A stretch of 64,000 nucleotides of DNA from Bdellovibrio bacteriovorus (GTDB lineage: Bacteria > Bdellovibrionota > Bdellovibrionia > Bdellovibrionales > Bdellovibrionaceae), in assembly GCF_001592755.1 (NCBI RefSeq), contig NZ_LUKF01000001.1, positions 222,774 to 286,773 on the forward strand. Reading direction: 5' to 3'. Positions 55,251 through 62,555 of this stretch are shown piece after piece. Position numbers and translations under genes: made by a program. Numbering within the stretch: position 1 is the stretch's first letter; each line of letters begins with the position of its first letter. The notes beneath the pieces are model-generated. The model did no database searches. It was given only the letters and a program-made list of their open reading frames with translations, and was not told the origin of the DNA.

Positions 55251-55748
55251 GTGGATTTACATCCTCACACAGGCGAAGAATCGCAGATTCGCATTTTGTA
55301 TCACAACCTTTTAAGTGCGTGGAACAAGCGCAGTGCCGCCGACATGGCTCATCTTTTTTCGGAAGATGCGAATATGATCGGTTTTGATGGCAGTCATCTG
55401 ATGGGTCAAGAAGAGATCGGAAAGCATCTGGCTACGATTTTCTTTCATCATCCCACAGGATCTTTCGTAAACATCGTTCGCAACGTGCGCTTTATCGCTC
55501 CAGAAGTCGCTGTGTTAAACGCCGTCGCCGGCATGATTCCGCCTGGTAAGACGGATATTTTACCTGAACTGACGGCCATACAAACGCTTGTCAGTGTGAA
55601 GGACGATGATCACTGGCGAATATCAATATTTCAGAATACTCCGGCCGCCTTCCATGGTCGGCCCGAAGAAATTGACAAATTAGCTTTAGAATTAAGACGC
55701 GAGATGCGTGAATCCTTTCGCTCTGAAAAAAGTGCGCAAGGATTTTAG
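55251..55748 (+). CDS. NTF2-like (SnoaL/DUF4440-type) protein
   Basis: 165 aa from GTG 55251 (VDLHPHTGEESQIRILYHNLLSAWNKRSAADM), with GGGAGG 5 nt upstream; GTG 55245 overlaps the site. LLSAWNKRSAADMAHLFSEDANMIGFDGSHLMGQEEIGKHL and FVNIVRNVRFIAPEVAVLNA match the cone-shaped NTF2-like fold of the SgcJ/DUF4440 group. Role unknown; may bind a small molecule. Separated from glucokinase by 92 nt, so probably not part of that operon. Confidence 0.8.
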   Translation: MDLHPHTGEESQIRILYHNLLSAWNKRSAADMAHLFSEDANMIGFDGSHLMGQEEIGKHLATIFFHHPTGSFVNIVRNVRFIAPEVAVLNAVAGMIPPGKTDILPELTAIQTLVSVKDDDHWRISIFQNTPAAFHGRPEEIDKLALELRREMRESFRSEKSAQGF

Positions 55749-55921
55749 AAAAAAATAAGGAGGCCCCACGACAGGGCCCCCATGCAGGGACTGGAAAAGG
55801 ATTACACTGATTTCTATAAGCAGGATCAGTGCCAGACCTCTATTCTTACGTATTGAATGTGAACGAAATCGCGCTCCCTTTTCTCCTCATCTCTGGGTGA
55901 TTTTGCCCCGTGGATTCTATG

Positions 55922-56824
55922 TCAATTTGCGGACTCGAGGAACTTTGGAAATTCCTGCACCAAAGTGTCCATCAACGCCCGCACCCGTCGAGACATATAA
56001 CGGTTGGATGGGGTCACGATGTAAGCGTCATGTCCGCTTTCCAGTCGATCATTGAGTACAACTTCAACGACCTCTTTTTTCTTCAAGAGATCAGCCACAT
56101 CCCAGTGAGATCGAACGGCAATCCCCGCTCCGAGCTTCATAAGCTCCGTAAGGAACAAACCGTTATTGGAATGAGTGGTGGGTTCTTTGCTGATTTCACC
56201 CAGACTTAGCCCTGACTTCATAAACTTTCTTTGGCGATGAATTGAAAGAAAGAACAGACGATGCTTCAAAAGATCTTTCACCGTCTTGGGGGTACCGTGT
56301 TTTTTTAAGTATGAGGGCGAGGCAACAATCTTTAGATAGTTCGGGCCTAAACGGCGGGCAATCAAAGAAGAATCTTCAAGCGTTGAAAAGCGAATCGCCA
56401 AATCAAAACCTGACTCCACCAGCTTTTCGAGTTTATCACTGAAGTGCACGCTGACTTCCACTTTCGGATGGTTCTTTGAAAAGTCCGCCAGGATTTTAGC
56501 AATCGGTCCTTGAGCTAATGTTAATGGCAAAGTCAAACGAACAGGGCCTTTCAATTCATTCGTGTCGGCAAACTGTTCTTCGACTTCCTTGATATCACCT
56601 AAGATTCGCTGCGCTTGCGGTACTAAAATCTTTCCTTCTTCAGTGAGATTCACCGCACGCGTACTGCGCTGAAAAAGTCGCAAGCCCAACACGTCTTCTA
56701 ATCTTGCGATGCGCTTACTTAGAACAGAGACAGGGACGGAAAGAGTTTTGGCCGCTTGAGAGAAACTTTTAAGCTCTGCCACCTGCAAAAAAGCAACGAG
56801 ATCCTCTAAATTCTGAATTTTCAT
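55922..56824 (-). CDS. LysR-family transcriptional regulator
   Basis: 300 aa from ATG 56824 (MKIQNLEDLVAFLQVAELKS), with GGA 5-7 nt upstream; upstream ATG 56833 and 56860 are possible. HTH: SFSQAAKTLSVPVSVLSKRIARLEDVLGLRLFQRSTR. Effector domain from about 90 with the FDLAIRFS block common to CrgA/AaeR-type regulators. Divergent from the SDR gene at 56920, which it probably controls, as is common for LysR pairs. The 173-base stretch 55749-55921 shows no gene. Confidence 0.9.
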   Translation of the reverse strand: MKIQNLEDLVAFLQVAELKSFSQAAKTLSVPVSVLSKRIARLEDVLGLRLFQRSTRAVNLTEEGKILVPQAQRILGDIKEVEEQFADTNELKGPVRLTLPLTLAQGPIAKILADFSKNHPKVEVSVHFSDKLEKLVESGFDLAIRFSTLEDSSLIARRLGPNYLKIVASPSYLKKHGTPKTVKDLLKHRLFFLSIHRQRKFMKSGLSLGEISKEPTTHSNNGLFLTELMKLGAGIAVRSHWDVADLLKKKEVVEVVLNDRLESGHDAYIVTPSNRYMSRRVRALMDTLVQEFPKFLESAN

Positions 56825-56919
56825 ATTTTCCATAATAGAAAAAATGTTTCTCTGGTTCAATGTATTATCAGTGAATCAGAAATAGCGTAAAGTGAGATGG
56901 AATTAAAATCGGAGGCCTT

Positions 56920-57708
56920 ATGAAGAAAAAACGCATAGCCTTAGTCACAGGTTCCACAGCCGGCATTGGCTTTGCCATTGCAGAAAAAATGATTCAGCAA
57001 GGCTTTGACGTGATTATCAATGGGCGCAGTGAAGCCCGTGTGAACCACGCGATCAATCAGCTAATCGAAAATGGGGCTGCCAAAAACTCTTTGCAGGGTG
57101 TGGCGGCGGATTTAACTACCATTGACGGCATTAATACCATCACCGATCTTTTTGCCGATGTGGATGTTCTTGTGAATAACTTCGGAATCTTTGAACCCAA
57201 AGATTTTGTCGATATCACGGATGAAGATTGGAACAAAATGTGGAATGCCAATTTTCTTTCCGGCGCACGTTTAGCAAGACACTATTTCCCGCGCATGTTG
57301 AAAAAGAATTATGGTCGTATCATTTTTGTTTCCAGCGAGTCCGCTTTGCAAATCCCCATAGAGATGATTCACTACGGTGTTTCTAAAACGGCACAGCTTT
57401 CTTTAGCGCGGGGTTTGGCAGAAGCCGCCGCTCAAACAAACGTCACCGTGAATTCCGTGTTGGTGGGTCCTACCAAATCTGAAGGAGTGGGCACATTCCT
57501 GAAACAGTTAGCTGAAAAAGCAAAGATGTCCGAAGAAGAGATTGAAAAAGATTTCTTTAAAAATGCACGTCCCACATCCCTTTTAAAACGTTTTATTCGT
57601 CCTGAAGAGATCGGTTCTTTCGTCAGCTATTTAAGCAGTGAAGAAGCTTCCGCAATTACGGGGTCTGCGCTTCGCGTTGATGGTGGTTTGTTAAAAACAA
57701 TCGTTTAA
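56920..57708 (+). CDS. SDR-family oxidoreductase
   Basis: 262 aa classical short-chain dehydrogenase. Cofactor loop VTGSTAGIGFAIAEKM, NGRSEAR (Arg favouring NADPH), NNFGIFEPKDF, catalytic Ser in FVSSESALQ and Tyr/Lys in HYGVSKTAQLSLARGLA, plus Asn. The end (YLSSEEASAITGSALRVDGGLLKTI) is the usual C-terminal block. Substrate unknown. Divergent partner of the LysR gene. Confidence 0.92.
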   Translation: MKKKRIALVTGSTAGIGFAIAEKMIQQGFDVIINGRSEARVNHAINQLIENGAAKNSLQGVAADLTTIDGINTITDLFADVDVLVNNFGIFEPKDFVDITDEDWNKMWNANFLSGARLARHYFPRMLKKNYGRIIFVSSESALQIPIEMIHYGVSKTAQLSLARGLAEAAAQTNVTVNSVLVGPTKSEGVGTFLKQLAEKAKMSEEEIEKDFFKNARPTSLLKRFIRPEEIGSFVSYLSSEEASAITGSALRVDGGLLKTIV

Positions 57709-57741
57709 GAATAAGTCGGACTCATCACCGAGGAGAAAGAA

Positions 57742-58248
57742 ATGATCTTTGACCTAACTGTTCCCCAGTTTATTAAAATGCTTCGTAATTTGGATGGCCT
57801 ATTAGATAAAGCAGCCCAGCATGCTGACGCGAAAAAGTTTTCAACAGATGTTTTGGTTCAGTCTCGCTTGGCTCCGGACCAATTTCCATTGGCTCGCCAA
57901 ATTCAGATCGCTTGCGATACGGCGAAGCTTTGCGGTTTTCGTTTAACAGGAAAAACAGCACCTTCTAATGAAGACACAGAAAAGACTTTCCCGGAATTGA
58001 AAGCACGAATTGCAGGTACTATTGGATATTTAGAGGGTTTGACATCTAAAGATTATTCCGAGGCTTCGGCAAAACAAGTGACTCAACCTCGTTGGGAAGG
58101 CAAATGGATGAAAGGCGATGACTACGTCGTCAACCACGCTATTCCGAATTTCTATTTTCATGTGACGACGGCTTACGCGATCCTACGTCATAATGGTGTG
58201 GATGTAGGTAAAAACGATTACCTAGGAAAACTTCCTTTTAATCATTAA
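57742..58248 (+). CDS. DUF1993-family protein
   Basis: 168 aa. VPQFIKMLRNLDGLLDKAAQHADAKKFSTDVLVQSRLAPDQFPLARQIQIACDTAKL and PNFYFHVTTAYAILRHNGVDVGKNDYLG are the two conserved blocks of DUF1993, a DinB-like four-helix fold with possible metal site. Function unknown. 34 nt behind the SDR gene, with a GAGGAG site, so likely in the same LysR-controlled unit. Confidence 0.9.
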   Translation: MIFDLTVPQFIKMLRNLDGLLDKAAQHADAKKFSTDVLVQSRLAPDQFPLARQIQIACDTAKLCGFRLTGKTAPSNEDTEKTFPELKARIAGTIGYLEGLTSKDYSEASAKQVTQPRWEGKWMKGDDYVVNHAIPNFYFHVTTAYAILRHNGVDVGKNDYLGKLPFNH

Positions 58249-58257
58249 TCGAATTTA

Positions 58258-58281
58258 AACCCCTTAAGAAGTTAAGGGGTT
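58258..58281. terminator. Bidirectional terminator
   Basis: AACCCCTTAA (58258-58267), GAAG loop, TTAAGGGGTT (58272-58281), then TCTTCTTT. The right arm overlaps the last codons of the minus-strand gene. Confidence 0.8.
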
Positions 58282-59414
58282 TCTTCTTTAGCCAGCTGAA
58301 ATTTTTCAAAGCGATGAAGTTCTTCTTCAATACGCTCTTTATTCTTCTTTGACTTGTGTTTTCCTAACCACGTCCACTTTTGCACCAGAAGTTCTTTATT
58401 GGCCCGATCGGTTTTTAAGTCTACAGCCGCAACAATTTCATCATCCAGCAAAACGGGTAAAGCAAAATATCCGAAGACTCGTTTCTCTTTCGGGATATAA
58501 GCTTCGAAACGATGTTCATAATCAAAAATAGCTTGCAGTCTTTTTCTTTGAATAATCAAAGGATCAAAAGGAGATAGAATGTGTGCGATCGGCTGCGATT
58601 CTAAGTTTGTGTCCAGATCTTCAGGCCGAATCCACAACTGGTACTTTGAAATACCTTCCACTTCGACTTCTAAAAGTTCTTTCTTCTTAAGTCTTTGATC
58701 GATCAGGCGACGAATTTCTGGTTTGCGACTAGGATATAAGTGACAGACAGAATCTAAGCTGACAAAAGATTGCGAACGAAGAGCGCGATCTAAAAGATAA
58801 TTATAAACTTCTTTCGTGGAAGCTGCTTTTGGTTTTTTCTTCCAGCCAAAATGACGGTCTAAAAGTTCATACTTCTTCAGCATACCCAATCGCTCAGACA
58901 CAGTTAAAAGACCGCCATTAAAAGCCAGTTGGAGGGCTTTCTTTGAAGGCTTCCGACTGACCCATGGATGGTCTTTTTCAATTAAGACATCATCTTCGAT
59001 GTCACGAATAGAAATTGCGCCGTCTTTTTTAATTAACTTAAGGACTTTTTGCAGATCTTCTTTTTTTACACTCTTGTACCAATTTGAAGGTTCTAGACGT
59101 CGTCTTTTCATATCATTCATGAAATATCGAAAGTCTTTGGTTGGAACATAGGCTAGCGCATGGGTCCAATACTCAAACACCGACTTTTCTGTCGTCTGTG
59201 CTGAATGTAGATCCTGTCTTCGATATTTCGGAATGCGTGAATACAAAATGTGGTGATGACAACGTTCGATGACATGAATGGTATCGATTTGCACGTACCC
59301 TAAGTGATCCACGGCGGCCGTCGTCGCTTTCGGGCCTGCTCCAAAAGGCGCAGAAGAGTCCAGCCTTTGTGCATGAATCCACAAACGTCGAGCCTGCGCT
59401 TTGGTTAACTTCAT
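58272..59414 (-). CDS. YcaQ/AlkX-like DNA glycosylase (winged-helix)
   Basis: 380 aa. KLTKAQARRLWIHAQRLD at the start, LGYVQIDTIHVIERCHHHILYSRIP and SVFEYWTHALAYVPTKDFRYF (with the Q-x-D active-site motif in QIDTI) are conserved in YcaQ. LLSPFDPLIIQRKR-like ILSPFDPLIIQRKRLQAIFDYEHRFEAYIPKEKRVFGYFALPVLLDDEIVAAVDLKTDR forms the C-terminal block. Excises interstrand crosslinks and alkylated bases. The preceding Cys-rich gene overlaps by 4 bases. Confidence 0.9.
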   Translation of the reverse strand: MKLTKAQARRLWIHAQRLDSSAPFGAGPKATTAAVDHLGYVQIDTIHVIERCHHHILYSRIPKYRRQDLHSAQTTEKSVFEYWTHALAYVPTKDFRYFMNDMKRRRLEPSNWYKSVKKEDLQKVLKLIKKDGAISIRDIEDDVLIEKDHPWVSRKPSKKALQLAFNGGLLTVSERLGMLKKYELLDRHFGWKKKPKAASTKEVYNYLLDRALRSQSFVSLDSVCHLYPSRKPEIRRLIDQRLKKKELLEVEVEGISKYQLWIRPEDLDTNLESQPIAHILSPFDPLIIQRKRLQAIFDYEHRFEAYIPKEKRVFGYFALPVLLDDEIVAAVDLKTDRANKELLVQKWTWLGKHKSKKNKERIEEELHRFEKFQLAKEETP

Positions 59415-59905
59415 TTTGGTAAAAGCCTTTTTGATTCAAGTTGAACGGGAATACCCGTGCCACTCCACTTCGTACTTTGATAACGACCTTGCAAGACTTT
59501 TTCCGACTGGATATCCACATCAATCAGGCCGTTAAATTTCGCCTTGGCAGCTAAAAATGCCAATCTTAACAAAGTCTCTTCGCGATCAGGACAATCTTTC
59601 ACTTTGAAAGGCTTTTCTTTGCGCTTTAAAAGTCGAGTTTCCTTTGTCTGCGTTTTGAAAAACACAGCCACGTTCTTCGCTTCTTCCATCGTCTCGCTGT
59701 AGTCCGCCAGCTGCGGAGCCACGTGATTATCGTAACAAGCCCCACAGTAAGTGCTGTGAGACAGCTCTTCAGACAGAACCTGCAAGAAAGAGAAAGTGTC
59801 TTTTTCTAAGAACTGCGCGCAGTTCTTACAGACGGCGCTCTTGCAGTGACCGCATTCCAGGGTCGCTTTCGGTTTTTGGCATGAACAGCAGACATTATTT
59901 TCCAT
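59411..59905 (-). CDS. Cys-rich putative zinc-binding protein
   Basis: 164 aa from ATG 59905 (MENNVCCSCQKPKATLECGHCKSAVCKNCAQF); a frame from 59965 exists without start signals. Cys pairs C-x2-C, C-x2-C, C-x2-C in the first 30 residues plus a distal YCGACYDNH look like a B-box or treble-clef zinc finger. The C-terminal 100 residues have no recognised family. Its stop overlaps the ATG of the YcaQ-like gene, suggesting a role with the glycosylase. Confidence 0.68.
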   Translation of the reverse strand: MENNVCCSCQKPKATLECGHCKSAVCKNCAQFLEKDTFSFLQVLSEELSHSTYCGACYDNHVAPQLADYSETMEEAKNVAVFFKTQTKETRLLKRKEKPFKVKDCPDREETLLRLAFLAAKAKFNGLIDVDIQSEKVLQGRYQSTKWSGTGIPVQLESKRLLPK

Positions 59906-60114
59906 ATGTTTAAGACATCTAACATAGATTTCTGACAAATACAGCCTCCCGACTTCGGTGCGCAAATGTTTCTTAAGAACCAGAAATCGGGCTCTGCAGA
60001 AGGCTGAAATCTCACGAATTGCATGTCAGGCGTCTTAAGACGGCCCTCCCGTGTTGTACCGGAGCAGTAACATTGAACTCGGAACTATCAACAACACAAA
60101 CACAGGAGGTGTTT

Positions 60115-60765
60115 ATGAAAACAGGGCTGAAGATAACAACCTTCGTTTTCTCACTACTTTTTGGCATAAATTTCCAAGCCAACGCACAAACTGCAGAAGC
60201 CTTGGCGGAAGACGAACGCATTCCCAACATGATTGAGGAACTCGACCCCTTCGATCCGAACATCGAAGAAACCTTAGAGTACTACGATAAAATTTATGAA
60301 GAAGAAACAGGTAAACCTGCGCATCTTCCCGATGCCTTTATTAACGACATCATTGGCTTAGATACCTGTCGAAGAGCAAACTGCGCCGTCTGGGCACAAG
60401 TTGTAAAAGATACTCAGAGAATGTACTTGTATGTGAATGGAAGTCTAAGAGGTTCTTGGGCTGTTTCTACTGGAGTTAGCGGACATGGAACACCCAACTT
60501 CGACAAACATCCAGATGGACGTATCTATGACAGATACACCTCTAGCAAATTCCCTGGAGGAGACTATAATGGGTTAGGTAATATGCCTTATGCCGTATTT
60601 ATTCGAGGTGGTTTTGCCCTCCACGGGACTCCACGATCGAATTGGCCTAAGCTAGGAACCCGGGCATCGCACGGATGTATCCGCATGCATCCCGACAACG
60701 CATATACGTTCAATCGCCTGGTGCGAGCGAACGGAGTACGCAATGTATGGATTACCGTGCAGTGA
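60115..60765 (+). CDS. Secreted L,D-transpeptidase (YkuD)
   Basis: 216 aa from ATG 60115 behind a strong GGAGG. Signal peptide MKTGLKITTFVFSLLFGINFQANA, then an acidic linker and the YkuD domain with GGFALHGT (His) and RASHGCIRMHPDNA, catalytic Cys about 188. Forms 3-3 crosslinks or exchanges the fourth residue in peptidoglycan, a common set of enzymes in predators that remodel their own and the prey wall. Own terminator. Confidence 0.92.
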   Translation: MKTGLKITTFVFSLLFGINFQANAQTAEALAEDERIPNMIEELDPFDPNIEETLEYYDKIYEEETGKPAHLPDAFINDIIGLDTCRRANCAVWAQVVKDTQRMYLYVNGSLRGSWAVSTGVSGHGTPNFDKHPDGRIYDRYTSSKFPGGDYNGLGNMPYAVFIRGGFALHGTPRSNWPKLGTRASHGCIRMHPDNAYTFNRLVRANGVRNVWITVQ

Positions 60766-60781
60766 TCTAGGTTTTTCAGTG

Positions 60782-60818
60782 GAATATCCCCGATAGTCTC
60801 GGGGATATTCTTTTTTTT
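60782..60818. terminator. Strong terminator, shared by convergent genes
   Basis: GAATATCCCCGA (60782-60793) and TCGGGGATATTC (60799-60810), 5-nt loop, followed by eight T. Confidence 0.9.
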
Positions 60819-61257
60819 ACTTCTGACAATATTGTTCAACCGAGAATTTAAATTCTTTCCCCGCCTTCTGACATTTCGGCTTCATATCACCCAACTGTCT
60901 GGCATCCGCCATCGTAGAAAGCTTGTTAAAAGAATCCGCATCAGTTTCACGCACTAAGACCGTGATGTATTTTCCGTCGTCAGATAATTTTGCTGACTGC
61001 GGTTTCACATCACAGACTGATTCTGAATCTGCCACTTGCACTGTTTGCCAGTTCGGAGCTGCGGCTCCACAGCTGACTTTGAGTTCCACGGCATAAGGTC
61101 GTCCCAGTTTTTCTTCTACGATACGCGAAGAAACCAAAGCCTGACCTTTTCCATTAGGCAAAGTGACGGTTTTTTCACCGACAACATCATTCGCTGCAAA
61201 AGCGTTTGCTGAAAGGATGAATGTCGAAAGAGCTAATAAATTTTTAAAGTTTTTCAT
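60817..61257 (-). CDS. Secreted protein of unknown function
   Basis: 146 aa from ATG 61257 (MKNFKNLLALSTFILSANAFA), a signal peptide. Mature region has Cys in three places (VSCGAAAP, ESVCDVKP, KPKCQKAG) plus a C-terminal YCQK, suggesting two disulfides. Begins 2 bases after the stop of the lipoprotein at 61260 and so is co-transcribed with it. No family recognised. Confidence 0.72.
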   Translation of the reverse strand: MKNFKNLLALSTFILSANAFAANDVVGEKTVTLPNGKGQALVSSRIVEEKLGRPYAVELKVSCGAAAPNWQTVQVADSESVCDVKPQSAKLSDDGKYITVLVRETDADSFNKLSTMADARQLGDMKPKCQKAGKEFKFSVEQYCQK

Positions 61258-61259
61258 AG

Positions 61260-62042
61260 TTACCCCGCACACAATGGGAATGAAAGATGGATATGGTCAT
61301 TGTGAAGATCATTACCGCCTAAAGCCGAACCCGGAATTCCAATGGACCCCGCGTATTCGCGCTGACCCGGTCTACACTTTGTAGGCATCGTGTCTTTCCA
61401 GCACTGCCGGAAGGCATTGTAAAACGTCTTCGTTGTACCTTTAAAGTCACGAACATGAGTACTTACTGAAGTCACTCCACCCGTTCTATCGTAAATAAGA
61501 AATTTGACGATGTCGATGGCGCGCGCATAAGCATGCATACTTAAACTCGAAGAGTTTCTGGCATTTCGATTCACATAAGTTCCCCAGTGACGAATGAAAA
61601 CTCTTTCAGGTTGCGGATAGTTGGCTGCTAACGCCGCCGTTTCTACACAGCCAAAGAAGTGTTTATTCAAGTGAGTCGCATAGTTCGGATGAATAGTTCC
61701 GTTACCGCATTTTGTATCGCTGTCATAACCGCCGCGAACAATCGCTGCCGAATCACAACCATTCCAAGTTTTACCTGGACCATAAGCAAGCTGTGTCGTT
61801 CCTGGTTTAAAAGAAAAATACAATCCAGCGATAGGTGGCTCTGTCGGAGTAGTTACTGTGCCTGAGCCGGTATCGTTACCACCGCCGTCTGAGATTCCTT
61901 GTGAGGTGTCGTCGGGCTCTCCTGATGCCCATTCACCATCTCCTGAAGCCTGCGCACATCCTAGACCTAGAAGTGCGGAAGAGATTAATAAAATTGAAAG
62001 ACCGCCTTTAATTTTGTTTGTCAGTGTCTTGTGTTTTTGCAT
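61260..62042 (-). CDS. Lipoprotein with extensin/M15-like peptidase domain
   Basis: 260 aa. Lipobox LLGLGC at about 29, then a Gly/Asp/Thr-rich linker. SSLSMHAYARAIDI (His and Asp) and NDLHNDHIHLSF (H-x-H) match the zinc-binding pattern of D-Ala-D-Ala carboxypeptidase-type M15 and extensin-like proteins. Probably trims peptidoglycan peptides from the outer-membrane side. Three Cys pairs possible. Followed directly by the small secreted protein at 61257. Confidence 0.75.
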   Translation of the reverse strand: MQKHKTLTNKIKGGLSILLISSALLGLGCAQASGDGEWASGEPDDTSQGISDGGGNDTGSGTVTTPTEPPIAGLYFSFKPGTTQLAYGPGKTWNGCDSAAIVRGGYDSDTKCGNGTIHPNYATHLNKHFFGCVETAALAANYPQPERVFIRHWGTYVNRNARNSSSLSMHAYARAIDIVKFLIYDRTGGVTSVSTHVRDFKGTTKTFYNAFRQCWKDTMPTKCRPGQREYAGSIGIPGSALGGNDLHNDHIHLSFPLCAG

Positions 62043-62095
62043 TGGTTAAGTCTTAAGTTACAAGCCTGTCACTTAAAACCCCGATGGCCTAGCTC

Positions 62096-62113
62096 TGGAC
62101 CATATATGGACCA
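62096..62113. promoter_or_regulatory. Palindromic/direct-repeat site upstream of the M15-like lipoprotein
   Basis: TGGACCA, TATA, TGGACCA: a 7-base direct repeat that is also nearly self-complementary, with CCATATATGG as a perfect 10-bp palindrome at 62100-62109. Located 54 nt upstream of the minus-strand start at 62042. Candidate operator. Confidence 0.4.
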
Positions 62114-62180
62114 AGGGCTCCCGCTAAAACCGCTGTGGTCGCAGGTTTCCTAGGATTATACGAGAATTCTCAGAATAGAC

Positions 62181-62546
62181 TCACTCTGAAAACATACGTG
62201 GTGAACGAGCTGATTTGCTTTTTTTTGGCTCTTTTTTCCACTGAAATTTTTTGAGATCAATTTTATTTTTCTCTGTGAAAATCACGCCTTCTTTTAAAAG
62301 CAGTGATTTTTGTTTTTTGAAGAACGAAGAATCTTCAGGAAAAGATATTTTACCTTGCGAGTTGATCACTCTTTGCCAAGGTAGCTTATAAGCTTTCGAG
62401 GAAGAATGTAATATCCAAGCCACTCCCCGCGAACCTTGAGGTTTCCCTGCAAGCTTCGCGATTTGTCCATACGTTGCGACGTTTCCCTTAGGGATTTGCT
62501 GAATAAGCTTGATCACATTTTTTGAAAACTCATTCAGCTCTTCCAA
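62181..62546 (-). CDS. Alkyltransferase-like (ATL) protein
   Basis: 121 aa from TTG 62546, with AGGAAG 6 nt upstream. GNVATYGQIAKLAGKPQGSRGVAWIL and LPWQRVINSQGKISFP follow the MGMT DNA-binding domain, but the reactive Cys of PCHRV is Trp (PWQRV). ATL proteins bind O6-alkylguanine without removing it and hand it to nucleotide excision repair. Ten bases behind the OPT gene. Confidence 0.9.
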   Translation of the reverse strand: MEELNEFSKNVIKLIQQIPKGNVATYGQIAKLAGKPQGSRGVAWILHSSSKAYKLPWQRVINSQGKISFPEDSSFFKKQKSLLLKEGVIFTEKNKIDLKKFQWKKEPKKSKSARSPRMFSE

Positions 62547-62555
62547 AGTAACTTC

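Noticed and set aside
55782-55856. Short 24-codon frame (MQGLEKDYTDF) after the NTF2-like gene
   Set aside because: The AAGGAGG nearby is about 20 nt away, too far for normal initiation, and the frame overlaps an inverted repeat.
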